Source of the DNA: Azoarcus sp.
Lineage (GTDB): Bacteria; Pseudomonadota; Gammaproteobacteria; Burkholderiales; Rhodocyclaceae
Reading direction: 5' to 3'
DNA length: 51,739 bases
Assembly: GCA_030656215.1 (NCBI GenBank)
Contig: JAUSOD010000015.1
Location: forward strand, 1-51,739
Shown: one piece after another, positions 28,570-38,245 of the stretch
Numbering within the stretch: the stretch's first letter is position 1
Layout: the number at the start of each line of letters is the position of its first letter
Notes under the pieces: model-generated
What the model was told of the DNA's origin: nothing
Databases searched by the model: none
What the model saw: only the letters and a program-made list of their open reading frames with translations
Position numbers and translations under genes: made by a program

Positions 28570-30957
28570 GTGGCGACTGAATACAAAGTAAAACTCAGCG
28601 GCGACAGCACCGGCCTGGTGCGGGCAACGCAGCAGGGGCAGGGCGCCCTCAAGCGCCTGTCCGCCGAGCTTACCGGCATGCAGGCGCTGGCCTCAAAGGC
28701 GCTCAACTTTGCCGGGGTAGGGGGCTTGAGCGTGGCCGCAGTGGGCGGCAGCTTTGTCGCCATGGCCCGCAATGTGGCCGGCACCGCTAAGCAAATCAAG
28801 ATTCTGTCGGAGGTCTCCAACACCAGCGCGGAAGACTTCCAGCGCCTCGCCTATGGCGCCAAGTCAGTCGGCATCGAGCAAGACAAGCTGGCCGACATTT
28901 TCAAGGACACGCAAGACAAGGTCGGCGACTTCCTCGAAACCGGCGCCGGGCCCCTCGCCGATTTCTTCGAGAACATCGCCCCCCGCGTGGGCGTCACCGC
29001 AGAGCAGTTCCGCAACCTGTCCGGCCCCCAGGCCCTGCAGCTCTACGTGAGCTCGCTGGAAAAAGCCAACCTCTCGCAATCGGAGATGACTTTCTACATG
29101 GAAGCTATCGCCAGCGATTCGGCCCGCCTGCTGCCCCTGCTACGGGAAAACGGCAAGGGGTTTCGGGAGGCGGGCGAAGAGGCGGCAAAGCTGGGTGCCA
29201 TCATGGGTGAGGATCTGGTGCAGAAGGGGATTGAACTTGAAAAAAGTTTCGAGAAGCTACAGACCTACAGCAAGGGGTTTGGCATCGCGATTGCCTCCGA
29301 GGTTATCCCGGCGCTGAACAACTTGGCCGGTGAGTTCGCCAACGCTCGAACAGCAGGGCTGAGCTTTATGGAGGCGCTGGTGGGCGTTGGCCTGTCCAAT
29401 CCTGGCAAGAGCCCTGCCGAGCAGATCGCCGCCCTGGCCAACGAAGTCGAGCGCCTCCAGCGCGGCAACCTCGGCGAAGTAAACCTGCTCGAAAAGCTCG
29501 CCCCGGAAGAATCCATCCGCATCGCACAGGGCAAGCTCAAGTACTTCCAGCTCGAGCTCCAGCGCGACGCCAGCACCTCGCAGGCCGCACTGGCAAACCT
29601 CGGCGGCGAGCTCGCCACCATCCAGGGCAACATTGCCAAGCTGGAGCAGGTGCAGGCCGATCGCGGCGGCTACCTCAACAACTTCGACAAGGCCAGCCTC
29701 GCCCGCTTCAAGCAAGAGGCCGCCGCCCTGCAAACCCGCATTGCCGAGCTGCAGAAGATCGTGGATCAGTATGCCAAGGTCGACACCGGCAGCAACCCCG
29801 AAGTCGTCGCGCTGGAGAAGGAAAAGCAGGCCGCGATTCAGCGCCTTCTGCTGGGAACAACAGCAGCCCGCCGGCAGGCGGCACAAGACGAAATCACCGC
29901 AGCAAAGGCCACAAAGCGGGCGCTTGAAGAGGCGTGGAAGGCAGCTACAGAAGGCGCGAAGGCCGCTGCCGCCGAAGCCAAAAACCTCATGCAGCAAGCT
30001 GCCGAAGCCCGCCAGTCTGGCACCGATCGCGCGGCGGACCGCCGTATGCGGGGTGCAACTGATGAGGAGAAAGACAGCTTTGCCCGCCGTCAGGTGCGCG
30101 ACCTGTCCGACCAAGCCCGCCGATCCACCGTATTTGCACAAAACGCGGGGTTCGATGGCAACCTCACCCGTGCCGCCCAGCTCGCAGCAGAGGCCGCAAA
30201 GTATGCCGAGCGTGCGGAGAAGTTCGCCGATCAGATCACGGACGATGGCGACGCGGCGAACGCCATTGAAAAAATTGCGGAACTCAAAGCGCAGGCGTTG
30301 GAAACAGCCGCAAAAGTTGAGGCGACTGTTTCCGAACAAAAGACTGATGAGGCCGGCCGTATAGCGTCTCAAATTAAATACGCCACGGATCTAGTTGACT
30401 CACTGCAAGCCAAGGCAAAAGGCCTGCAGCTCGTCATAGACCCCACGCAAGCAAAGGCCGAGCTCGACTGGCTTCAAGCCAAGCTCGACGCCATCAAAGA
30501 CAAAACCGTCACCGTCACCGTGGCCACCGTGGACGCCGCCGCCCCCAATCCGGGCACCCCGGCCGACGTGCTCCCGGCGCGCGCCTACGGAGGTCCGCTC
30601 CCTGGGCGCGCCACCAGCGATCGTGCCGACAATGTGATCTACCGCGGCACCCCTGGAGAGTGGGTTATCCAGCGCCCTGCCGTGCGTCACTGGGGCGAAG
30701 GGTTCTTGCGCGCCATCAATGAAATGCGCCTGCCAGCGTTTGCCGATGGTGGCCGCATTCCGGGTCAGTCCCTGATCAACAATATCGGCCCCGGCTTCAT
30801 CGCATCAAGTCATGCCGACAGCGCCGCCGCGCATACGCCCATCACGCTACAGTGGCCCGACGGAACAAGCGCACAAGTCACGGCAAAAGAGTCGGTCGCC
30901 AAGGAAATCGTCAGCACCTTCCGCCGCGCCGCACTCGCCCGGGGTGGCCGTCGATGA
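28570..30957 (+). CDS. Tail tape measure protein
   Basis: 795 residues, mostly helical, with long Ala/Gln/Lys/Glu coiled-coil stretches (about 290-640). The N-terminus is typical (EYKVKLSGDSTGLVRATQQG), hydrophobic segments lie near 45-65 (FAGVGGLSVAAVGGSFVAMA), and the C-terminus is Gly-rich (LINNIGPGFIASSHADSAAA). It sets tail length; at roughly 1.5 angstrom per residue the tail would be near 120 nm. Directly after the chaperone pair, and overlapping the next gene by ATGA. Confidence 0.88.
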   Translation: MATEYKVKLSGDSTGLVRATQQGQGALKRLSAELTGMQALASKALNFAGVGGLSVAAVGGSFVAMARNVAGTAKQIKILSEVSNTSAEDFQRLAYGAKSVGIEQDKLADIFKDTQDKVGDFLETGAGPLADFFENIAPRVGVTAEQFRNLSGPQALQLYVSSLEKANLSQSEMTFYMEAIASDSARLLPLLRENGKGFREAGEEAAKLGAIMGEDLVQKGIELEKSFEKLQTYSKGFGIAIASEVIPALNNLAGEFANARTAGLSFMEALVGVGLSNPGKSPAEQIAALANEVERLQRGNLGEVNLLEKLAPEESIRIAQGKLKYFQLELQRDASTSQAALANLGGELATIQGNIAKLEQVQADRGGYLNNFDKASLARFKQEAAALQTRIAELQKIVDQYAKVDTGSNPEVVALEKEKQAAIQRLLLGTTAARRQAAQDEITAAKATKRALEEAWKAATEGAKAAAAEAKNLMQQAAEARQSGTDRAADRRMRGATDEEKDSFARRQVRDLSDQARRSTVFAQNAGFDGNLTRAAQLAAEAAKYAERAEKFADQITDDGDAANAIEKIAELKAQALETAAKVEATVSEQKTDEAGRIASQIKYATDLVDSLQAKAKGLQLVIDPTQAKAELDWLQAKLDAIKDKTVTVTVATVDAAAPNPGTPADVLPARAYGGPLPGRATSDRADNVIYRGTPGEWVIQRPAVRHWGEGFLRAINEMRLPAFADGGRIPGQSLINNIGPGFIASSHADSAAAHTPITLQWPDGTSAQVTAKESVAKEIVSTFRRAALARGGRR

Positions 30958-31478
30958 GCCGCGACGGCAAGGCCTTCCAGCTCGGCGCCGTGGTCGTGCC
31001 CATCGGCGCCGCCATGAGCCTCACCCAGCGCATCGAAACCTTCGGCGGCCGCAACCGCCTGCGCTTTTCCAACGGCGCCGGGCTCAACCAGGTAGCGTGG
31101 CAAAAACAGCGCATCACCCTCAGCGGCACCGGCTGGTGTCCCCTCGGCCTGGGCGCGCTCAACTACGCCGCCCCGCTCACCCTCAAATGCGGCAAACCGG
31201 TCAGCCTCACCGCCGCCTCCAACATCCTCACCCTGCCCACCACCCGCCGCACCGATGCCGGCTATCTGCCCTACGCCTGGGCGCACCTGCCCGATGGCCC
31301 GGTCAATACCCCGGTGGTGCTCGCCGGCCACGTCGCCACCTGCACCCCGGTGGCCGGCGCAGTAGCTTACTCGGTCATGTACTACCCCGAGATCTCCGCG
31401 CTGTGCGATCCACCGGCAGAGACGGTGGAGGCGGGCGGGGCGGTGGTGTCGTGGGAACTGACGGCAGAGGAGGTCTGA
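30954..31478 (+). CDS. Tail protein following the tape measure
   Basis: 174 residues from ATG 30954, coupled to the tape measure stop. Beta-rich (MSRDGKAFQLGAVVVPIGAA, RNRLRFSNGAGLNQVAWQKQ, then WCPLGLGALNYAAPLTLKCG). Size and place match distal tail or minor tail proteins of siphoviruses. No sharper family assignment is possible by eye. Confidence 0.6.
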   Translation: MSRDGKAFQLGAVVVPIGAAMSLTQRIETFGGRNRLRFSNGAGLNQVAWQKQRITLSGTGWCPLGLGALNYAAPLTLKCGKPVSLTAASNILTLPTTRRTDAGYLPYAWAHLPDGPVNTPVVLAGHVATCTPVAGAVAYSVMYYPEISALCDPPAETVEAGGAVVSWELTAEEV

Positions 31479-31481
31479 GCG

Positions 31482-34280
31482 ATGGCATGGACATTAGCCA
31501 CGCTGCCGGGATCAGACCCCGCCTATAAGATTTTTAGGGCTGGCGGCAAGTGGATTGTTGGCACGGAATCGCCGGGGCTTTACGTCTCCGCTGCCATGTC
31601 TGCATTTGCAGCGGCGCCCCTGCCTGGGTCAGCCACAAACATCCTCGCCGTCACTAGCGACGGAACCCGGCTCTACGCGCTCACCTACGACCGCCTGTAC
31701 CGCAGCACTGACGGACTGGTAGGCGCAGCGTGGGAAAACGTCGGCGTCAGCACGTTTTTCCCCGGCTATTACGGGGCGTTCGGCTGTTACTGGATCGGCG
31801 CGGTAGGATCTCGGTTGGTCGCGACCTACGATCAATGGATTTCCGTATCCGACAACGCCGGCACGACCTGGACTGTCGTGCATGTCATGCCCAGCTACGG
31901 CAGCGTGAGCTACGAATATCGGCGCATGTCAGCACACGGAAGCACCATTGCCGTAGCAAACGGCGATCCCACTTTCGCGCTTTCGACAGACGGCGGCGAC
32001 ACTTGGACGGACATCAATCCCGCCCTCGCGGTCGTCACAAGCGTGGCGGTCACGCCGACTGGTATCGCCGTCGCGGATGGCGACTGGCGTGTCCCGCGGT
32101 ATTCCACCAACGGTGGCGCCACCTGGGCCGATATCCCCGGGTTCCCCGGCGACAACTACCAGCTCGGTTCGAGCGGGAATCATGCGTACATCCTGCGCAA
32201 AACCTACAGCAGCCCGCGGCTGTATCACTCCACCGATTTTGTCAGCTGGACGCTGATCGATGTCGCGGGGCTGCCGATATCGCTGGATGATTTCGACGCC
32301 GGTGGCGGGCTGGCCGTGGGTCGCCGCGACTCGACGCTGTACGTGTCGGACGCGCCGCTCGACGGCCCGGCAGAGACATCCCCTATTCGCCTGCCGCTGC
32401 GGCTCACTGTCGCCGGCATCACGCCTATTCGCCTGCCGCTGCGCCTTCAGGTCGGCGGCACTGGCTCGGCACTTCGCATGCCGCTCCGCTTGTCTGTCAT
32501 CGCCGCCGCGGCACTATCCGGCCTCGACGGCGCTGGCGGCTGGCCCGCGGCTCCGTCCGGCCAGTGGCGCCCAGTGGTGCTGCTCGACGGCGCAGACATC
32601 ACCGCCACGCTGGTCGGCCAGGTGAGCGTGTCGCACGGCGACAACGAAGCGAGGACGGCCGAGTTTTCGTTCCGGCCGGCATCGACTCTGCAGCCGATGA
32701 GCCTGACTGGCCGACGGGTGCAGATCGCGTTCGCAGAGCGCGCGGCAGATGGCGCCGCAATCAATGTCCAGCTGATGTTCACCGGCGTGATCGACGTGCC
32801 ATCGATCGACATGCAAACCCGCGTCGTGTCGTGCTCGTGCCACGACCAGCTGCAGGAGATCATCAGCAAGCTGCCGCGCGCCACGCTTGCCGCGGCTATC
32901 GGCGGGCGGTGGCGTGAAGAAGCAACCGGCGTGCCGGCCGACGAATGGGAATACGCCCAGGCCCGGCTACTGTCCGTGCCGGCATCAATTGCACTGGACG
33001 AGCATCAGCAACTGCGCGTCATCCCCTGGCGCGGCGCGGGGCTGAAGTCCATCACGGTGCGCGATGCCGACATGCTCGACGGCTCGCTGTCCGCGTCGCT
33101 CCCCTCGCGCGACGAGCTGCGAACCCGCGTCACCTGCCGCTTGCAGTACCGCTACGAGCGCCTGCGCGGCCGTGGCGCCATCGCCGCATTCTCCCAGCCG
33201 CTGCGGTTTTACATCGGCGATTTCCGGGAGCACGGGGCCGGCGAGCCTGGCGCGGTGTATGCCGTCAAATTCCTCACCGTGGCAATGGTCGAGGGCGCCA
33301 CAGCGGGGCTCTCGGGCTGGCAGCTGGACGGCGCGCTATCCATCGATCAGCCGGCCGCCGGGGCGTACCTGCAGGGCAATGTGGCCGCCGACGGACTGTA
33401 CCTCATCAGCCCCACGGCGGCAGTGGATTACGCGCTCGGGTTCTCGGGCAAATACACCACCCGCTGGCGGCAGACCACGACCGAGGACTACAGCATTACC
33501 GTGGCGCTGCCGTCGCTGGAGGCCGATATCGGCATCGTGCCGGAAGAGATCGGCGCCAATCTCGAAGCGCCTTTTGAGGCGGACGGATGGGAGTCTGACG
33601 CGACCGTGCTACCCGCGCTCGATATCCCGACCGCAGGCGACGTTATTACCCCGTGGCGGCCAACTGGCTACGACACCGCCGCGCGAGACGAGCTGATGCG
33701 CACGCTACTCGATCAGGCATGGGTGCGGCTGTGGTCGGCATCCCGATCGGGGCGGGTGAATTTCGACCTGCCACTGCGCCCGGATCTGTGGCTCGACTGG
33801 CTGCCGGATGTGGAGACGGTCGGCCTGATCGCCACCGGCAAAGTGGCCGGCGTTGAGCACGTCATGGACCCAGACGGCGGCAACGCCGTCACGTCGGTAT
33901 CCATCGCCGTCGGCCTGCCCGGCAATGCAGACGCAACCCTGCCGACCTGGGCGCTTCCTGCCGTGTCAATGCCGGACGAAACGCGCGGACCCGAGGCGTA
34001 CTCGTTCGAGATCGGCACATTCGTGGGCGGCGCAGGCGACGGCACCCCGCGCCCTGCGGAAGTCGGCGGCGGAGACTCCCCGCCGTTCGACTCGGAAACC
34101 ATGATCGGCTTCTCGACAAATCTGGACCTCGCGATCCAGCCGGACGAGTTCAACTGGTACCCGCATCAGCTCAGCATCAAATCCCCGCCGATCGACGCCG
34201 CCGACCGCGACCCGCTCACGCTCGAATCCGTCACCGTCATCGAAACCACTATTCCAACTGATTTGCTGGAGATCCTATGA
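31482..34280 (+). CDS. Asp-box beta-propeller fused to a tail hub protein
   Basis: 932 residues. Residues about 10-300 contain five Asp-box-like repeats near 74, 122, 166, 207 and 250 (SDNAGTTWTV, STDGGDTWTD, STNGGATWAD, STDFVSWTL), the signature of sialidase/BNR-type propellers. Residues about 302-340 have three short repeats (IRLPLRL, IRLPLRL, LRMPLRL) as a hinge. From about 360 the protein resembles a phage tail hub/gp27-like domain (DITATLVGQVSVSHGDNEAR, RVVSCSCHDQLQEIISKLPR). The hub closes the tail tube and the propeller could bind or act on surface glycans. Sialidase catalytic residues are not evident. Confidence 0.7.
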   Translation: MAWTLATLPGSDPAYKIFRAGGKWIVGTESPGLYVSAAMSAFAAAPLPGSATNILAVTSDGTRLYALTYDRLYRSTDGLVGAAWENVGVSTFFPGYYGAFGCYWIGAVGSRLVATYDQWISVSDNAGTTWTVVHVMPSYGSVSYEYRRMSAHGSTIAVANGDPTFALSTDGGDTWTDINPALAVVTSVAVTPTGIAVADGDWRVPRYSTNGGATWADIPGFPGDNYQLGSSGNHAYILRKTYSSPRLYHSTDFVSWTLIDVAGLPISLDDFDAGGGLAVGRRDSTLYVSDAPLDGPAETSPIRLPLRLTVAGITPIRLPLRLQVGGTGSALRMPLRLSVIAAAALSGLDGAGGWPAAPSGQWRPVVLLDGADITATLVGQVSVSHGDNEARTAEFSFRPASTLQPMSLTGRRVQIAFAERAADGAAINVQLMFTGVIDVPSIDMQTRVVSCSCHDQLQEIISKLPRATLAAAIGGRWREEATGVPADEWEYAQARLLSVPASIALDEHQQLRVIPWRGAGLKSITVRDADMLDGSLSASLPSRDELRTRVTCRLQYRYERLRGRGAIAAFSQPLRFYIGDFREHGAGEPGAVYAVKFLTVAMVEGATAGLSGWQLDGALSIDQPAAGAYLQGNVAADGLYLISPTAAVDYALGFSGKYTTRWRQTTTEDYSITVALPSLEADIGIVPEEIGANLEAPFEADGWESDATVLPALDIPTAGDVITPWRPTGYDTAARDELMRTLLDQAWVRLWSASRSGRVNFDLPLRPDLWLDWLPDVETVGLIATGKVAGVEHVMDPDGGNAVTSVSIAVGLPGNADATLPTWALPAVSMPDETRGPEAYSFEIGTFVGGAGDGTPRPAEVGGGDSPPFDSETMIGFSTNLDLAIQPDEFNWYPHQLSIKSPPIDAADRDPLTLESVTVIETTIPTDLLEIL

Positions 34281-34693
34281 GCACCACCTGGAGCTGGTAT
34301 GCAGACGCAGGCGGCACCGTTCCCCTCACGCGTGGCGATTTCGCGCGGGGCTCGGTGTCCGCTGCCGTCGATCGCATCGTCTATTTCATGTCGCCCGCGA
34401 CGGGCAAAAAGCTGCAGCGGGCAACGCTGCCCGGCACGAATGCACTACAGGTCAAGATCGATGACGTGGCATCCGGCAGCGGGGTCGAAGTGGCAAACAT
34501 CAAGCTCGCCCTGTCATCCGGCGGACTTGGCTCAGCAACCGGTGGCGCCGCGCTCAGCATCGGCACCACCCTGCTATCCGGTGCTGCTGGGGCTGTGGCC
34601 GTGTTCGTGCGGCTCACGTCCGCAATCACCGCGGCCGGCAATTACGACGACGCCGGGCTGTACGTCGAGGACTATCTTGAGACGGATGTCTGA
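34277..34693 (+). CDS. Small tail-tip protein of unknown function
   Basis: 138 residues, ATGA-coupled to the hub gene. It starts MSTTWSWYADAGGTVPLTRG and continues as a Ser/Gly/Ala-rich beta protein (NIKLALSSGGLGSATGGAAL). The composition resembles appendage proteins near the tail tip. No motif gives a more exact role. Confidence 0.55.
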   Translation: MSTTWSWYADAGGTVPLTRGDFARGSVSAAVDRIVYFMSPATGKKLQRATLPGTNALQVKIDDVASGSGVEVANIKLALSSGGLGSATGGAALSIGTTLLSGAAGAVAVFVRLTSAITAAGNYDDAGLYVEDYLETDV

Positions 34694-34695
34694 TC

Positions 34696-35004
34696 ATGAC
34701 AATCCCCAGCATGCTCGATGCCGCCGTCAAGCGGCTGATCGTCAAAGAGCCGCGATGGAAGCAGGCCACGACGCCACCGGCAAAGGGCGGCAAGGCGGCC
34801 GAAGTGGCTGTCGGTCGCCCTGCATCCGCACAGCAATCAACGGGCTCGGCAGGGTCTTTCGTTGAGCAGGATTACTCCGCACGAGAGCATTGGCCAGAGC
34901 GCACCGCAACCACGACAGATGGTATTTTTACCGTCATGTGGCCGCCAACAAAAAAAATAGTCGGCGAAGGCGGTCAAACGATCGAGCTGAAAGAGCCGAC
35001 ATGA
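34696..35004 (+). CDS. Small tail-region protein of unknown function
   Basis: 102 residues, starting 2 nt after the previous stop. The N-terminus is basic and helical (MTIPSMLDAAVKRLIVKEPR), the centre is low-complexity, and the C-terminus (GIFTVMWPPTKKIVGEGGQT) is strand-like. Its stop overlaps the ATG of the next, larger tail protein. No family recognised. Confidence 0.55.
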   Translation: MTIPSMLDAAVKRLIVKEPRWKQATTPPAKGGKAAEVAVGRPASAQQSTGSAGSFVEQDYSAREHWPERTATTTDGIFTVMWPPTKKIVGEGGQTIELKEPT

Positions 35005-36653
35005 GCACGGAATTCCCGCTTCCAATCGGCGCGTTTGACCGCCCCACAATCTGGGGGCGCCCGTGGCATGGCCTTGTGTCCGGCGGGGTGCTCACACTAC
35101 CAAACGGCAGCACCATGGCGCATCCCCAGCCGGCCGGTACTGCCGATCAGGCGGGCGCTGCATACAGGGTGGCAGTGCCCGGCACGCCGGCAGTTTTCCG
35201 CACCACCGAGCAGCTTGCTGACGACACCGCAGCCGGCCGGCAATGGCGCTCTGTGGCAACGCTGTCCGGGTCGCGCATGCAGCTCTACGGGCAGCACCTG
35301 GATGGGTGGATTTACGTCGATCCTGCTGGCGCAAGGTGGCTGGTCAAAACGGGCACGCTGCTCACGGCCGCGGTGGCTCTTGGCGCGTCGATTACGGCCA
35401 CAATCACCCTCACCCGCTTCGGCGATTTCAGTGCCGCGCCCCTGGTGGTAACCCGTACGGTAACGCTGGCGGACCCTGGGCAGGGAGCGCCAATACAGGC
35501 CATTTCCGGCGCTGCGCTCGAGACGTACTGGGTAATGCTTTGCGACCTGTCCCCGCAGGGTGACCGGGCGGCGCTGATGATGCACGCGCTGCGGTTCTCG
35601 GCTGATGCCGAGACCGACAATTACACCAGATACCCGCTGGGATACATCGAGCTCGCGCTCACAGGCGCAGGGTCGTCGCCCACGGTAACGCTGTCTGTGC
35701 TTCGCACGCGGGCGCAGACGATTCAGAGCAGCTACGTAGTAAGCGGGCCGGGAGACTTCACGTATCGGCCGATTCTCATAGACATCTGGTGGAACAACAA
35801 ACAGGACCATGCGGCATACATCACGCAGGATGGGGTCGAGACTCGACCGCCTGAAGTTACGATGCCATGGAATTCCGAGTCCACAATGTTGCCAGCCAGG
35901 ACGCAGCATTTATCAGCCACGGGATTCACGCTGCTAGCTGTGTGGTGGGTAGATGGCGCATGGACGGACGTCGTTCTGTCAATGGAAAGCGACGTCGACT
36001 ACCACTCGGCAGATCCATCGTTCCGCCTGATTGCCGGCGCTCCTGGTATTGGCCCTCCAGGGTGCCAGGCAGGGTGCGACAGGGTTGTTACGATTTCGTC
36101 TGAGTTCAACGTCTCCATCAAGGTCGGGGACACTCAGGTGTATGCCACGTCTGGGAGTAATAGCGCGTCAATCACGGAGACGATTAAGCAGTTAAGCGTC
36201 TTGGAATCCGCGGTTGTCACGGCGTCGAGGACGATCGACGGAGTGACAACCGACGAGAGTAGGACTGTGGGGGAGCGAGATCTTTACGATCTGTCGAACT
36301 GGAGTTTTAACATTCCCACTTATGTGAGTCCTGTTCGCTTGTTCGGGGGGCCTTTAAAGCTCAGTCCGTCCGCAGCAGATCGCGTTGGTTCGGGTAGGTG
36401 GCAGGTGCTCGATGCGCCAGTCGTTGGCAGGGATTTTTCGCTCGTCCGCTACAGCTCACACTTGATCGGCGTGGTAGCCCGCGAAGGCGATTCATCGTAC
36501 CTCTACCTTCCGCCGATCACCATCTCAGGGGCCGCCGCAGGCTCTCCGCAGACCCGCACGTTTAGCCCCCAGTCGAGACGGCTGTACGGCAGTGCGTGCC
36601 CAGTGACGGGTCAGGTCAGTTGGCTGGCGGAAAGCCCGGTTTGCTGGGTGTAA
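35001..36653 (+). CDS. Putative tail fibre/tip protein
   Basis: 550 residues from ATG 35001 (ATGA overlap); an in-frame extension to 34890 is antisense-like and rejected. Predominantly beta-stranded with many Gly, Thr and aromatic residues (FDRPTIWGRPWHGLVSGGVL, ALRFSADAETDNYTRYPLGY). A Cys pair (GPPGCQAGCD) occurs near residue 355. The last third has less GC-biased codons (about 36.1-36.4 kb), common in fast-evolving receptor-binding proteins. As the last gene before lysis it is a candidate host-recognition protein. Confidence 0.6.
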   Translation: MSTEFPLPIGAFDRPTIWGRPWHGLVSGGVLTLPNGSTMAHPQPAGTADQAGAAYRVAVPGTPAVFRTTEQLADDTAAGRQWRSVATLSGSRMQLYGQHLDGWIYVDPAGARWLVKTGTLLTAAVALGASITATITLTRFGDFSAAPLVVTRTVTLADPGQGAPIQAISGAALETYWVMLCDLSPQGDRAALMMHALRFSADAETDNYTRYPLGYIELALTGAGSSPTVTLSVLRTRAQTIQSSYVVSGPGDFTYRPILIDIWWNNKQDHAAYITQDGVETRPPEVTMPWNSESTMLPARTQHLSATGFTLLAVWWVDGAWTDVVLSMESDVDYHSADPSFRLIAGAPGIGPPGCQAGCDRVVTISSEFNVSIKVGDTQVYATSGSNSASITETIKQLSVLESAVVTASRTIDGVTTDESRTVGERDLYDLSNWSFNIPTYVSPVRLFGGPLKLSPSAADRVGSGRWQVLDAPVVGRDFSLVRYSSHLIGVVAREGDSSYLYLPPITISGAAAGSPQTRTFSPQSRRLYGSACPVTGQVSWLAESPVCWV

Positions 36654-36683
36654 CCCGCCCCCCCCAACACAAAAAGGCCCCCC

Positions 36684-37082
36684 ATGCCCGACATCGTCTC
36701 CCCCCCCATCATCTTCCTCACCGCCGCCGGTAGCCTGGCCGTGGCCGGGGTAAACACCGGCCTCGATCCGGTCATGCTCGGCCTGGGCGCATTCGGTGGC
36801 TACTGGGCCGTCTGGCGCGGCGGGCCCATGTCGTGGATCGATCGCACCTCCATCGTGCTGCTCTCGTCCATCGTCGCCGCCTACAGCGCGGGCATCATCG
36901 CCCGCCAGGCGGCGGAGCTAAACCTCGTCGCCGCCCCCAGCGAGCCAGCGCTGGCCTACCTGGCCGCGCTGCTCGTCGGCCGCCTGGCCATGCCCGTCCT
37001 CGAAAAGACCCTGCTCGATGTCGCCAAGGCCGCCGGCCAGGCGGTGGTGCGCTGGTTTGACAAGCTATGGAGCGGCCAATAA
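36684..37082 (+). CDS. Putative holin
   Basis: 132 residues with three to four hydrophobic segments (IIFLTAAGSLAVAGV, MLGLGAFGGYWAVW, IVLLSSIVAAYSAGIIA, YLAALLVGRLAMPVL) and a short basic/aromatic C-terminal tail (VVRWFDKLWSGQ). First gene of the lysis cassette; stop and next start overlap (TAATG). Holin function is inferred from membrane topology and place next to endolysin and spanins. Confidence 0.65.
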   Translation: MPDIVSPPIIFLTAAGSLAVAGVNTGLDPVMLGLGAFGGYWAVWRGGPMSWIDRTSIVLLSSIVAAYSAGIIARQAAELNLVAAPSEPALAYLAALLVGRLAMPVLEKTLLDVAKAAGQAVVRWFDKLWSGQ

Positions 37083-37381
37083 TGCTAGACACAACCCTGC
37101 AATTCGCCGGCCTCATCGCCGCAGTCGTCATCTACGCCAGGGCAGAGCCGGTGCTATCCCGCGCCGATGGCGGCGCCTTCACCCTGGTGGGCGCCGCGGC
37201 CTACTTACTCACCGCCGGCTCGATCTGGGGCGGCGTCTCCATCCTGCTCGGCTACGTGCCCAGCGTTGGCGCCGCGCTCCTGTCCGTCGGGCTGGCCCTG
37301 CTCCTGCTGTGCGGTCGCCGGCTCGAGGACATCCACATCCGCCACATACCCCCCCTCAGCCGCAAGGAGCACGAGCAATGA
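37082..37381 (+). CDS. Second lysis-cassette membrane protein (holin or antiholin)
   Basis: 99 residues with three hydrophobic segments (LQFAGLIAAVVIYA, LVGAAAYLLTAGSIWGGVSI, ALLSVGLALLLLCG) and a charged C-terminus (RRLEDIHIRHIPPLSRKEHE). It overlaps both neighbours. Paired small membrane proteins in this position are often holin and antiholin; which is which cannot be told from sequence. Confidence 0.6.
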   Translation: MLDTTLQFAGLIAAVVIYARAEPVLSRADGGAFTLVGAAAYLLTAGSIWGGVSILLGYVPSVGAALLSVGLALLLLCGRRLEDIHIRHIPPLSRKEHEQ

Positions 37382-37848
37382 CTGTCCCCAACGCCGCAAT
37401 CAGCGAGGCCCTCTCGCTCCTCCCCCCGCGGCTCGACACCCCGGCCGCCCGGGTAACCATGGTCGCCATCGGCCTGCAGGAAAGCCGCTTTCTCTACCGC
37501 CGCCAGCTCCGGGGCCCCGCCCGCGGCTTCTGGCAGTTCGAGCGCGGGGGTGGGGTGATCGGCGTACTCAGCCACCCCGCCAGCCGCCCCCTGGCGGCAG
37601 TGCTGTGCGCAGATCGGCAAGTCGACTACACCTCGGCCGCCGTCTATGAGCGCCTCGAGCACGACGACGTGCTCGCCGCCGGCTTTGCCCGCCTGCTGCT
37701 CTGGACCGATCGCCGCCCCATCCCCCCCGCCGGCGCGTCCGAGGCCGCCTGGTCCTACTACCTCGACCTGTGGCGCCCCGGCAAACCGCACCCCCAAACC
37801 TGGCCCGGCCTCTACGCCCGCGCCCTGGTCGAAACTGAGGAGCAATAA
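37378..37848 (+). CDS. Lysozyme-like endolysin
   Basis: 156 residues from ATG 37378. The pattern VTMVAIGLQESRFLYRRQ, then GPARGFWQFE, matches the catalytic region of transglycosylase/lysozyme-like muramidases, with Glu35 (QES) as probable catalytic acid. The C-terminal half is helical (YYLDLWRPGKPHPQTWPGLY). No signal peptide is seen, so export would depend on the holin. Located between the membrane proteins and Rz/Rz1. Confidence 0.7.
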   Translation: MTVPNAAISEALSLLPPRLDTPAARVTMVAIGLQESRFLYRRQLRGPARGFWQFERGGGVIGVLSHPASRPLAAVLCADRQVDYTSAAVYERLEHDDVLAAGFARLLLWTDRRPIPPAGASEAAWSYYLDLWRPGKPHPQTWPGLYARALVETEEQ

Positions 37849-37849
37849 T

Positions 37850-38245
37850 GTGCCCATTTCTTACGCCCTTTTACTCGCCGCTGTGGTGGCCGCTCTATCT
37901 GCTTGGCTTGGCCACCGCGACGGCGTCGCAGATGAGCAAGGCCGTGCCGCCCTGGCCATGCAAGCCGCCATCGTCGTCACTCATCAAACTGCACGTGCAG
38001 ACGCTGAGGCTGAATCCAAACGCCGGCAGGCCGCAGCCCTACGTGATGCGGGGCTTCAAGCCGCGGCTCGTGCCGCCAAACTGCGGGGTCAGCTAAATGC
38101 AATCCAGTCGCCTCACCGCCCTGATTGCCTGTGGCCTGCTGACCGCCTGCGCGACCTCAACGCCGGCATTACCGCCGCCAATGCCGGCACCCCACCGCCC
38201 CACGGAATGCCTCACCCCATGCCCCCCGCTCCCGGCCCTGACTGA
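37850..38245 (+). CDS. Rz-like inner-membrane spanin
   Basis: 131 residues from GTG 37850 (RBS GAGGAG). One N-terminal membrane anchor (PISYALLLAAVVAALSAWLG), then a periplasmic helical Ala/Arg/Gln/Glu region (ADAEAESKRRQAAALRDAGL) and a Pro-rich end. Classical i-spanin architecture. The Rz1 gene starts inside it in another frame. With Rz1 it would disrupt the outer membrane in the last lysis step. An ATG at 37848 in another frame does not give the membrane anchor. Confidence 0.78.
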   Translation: MPISYALLLAAVVAALSAWLGHRDGVADEQGRAALAMQAAIVVTHQTARADAEAESKRRQAAALRDAGLQAAARAAKLRGQLNAIQSPHRPDCLWPADRLRDLNAGITAANAGTPPPHGMPHPMPPAPGPD

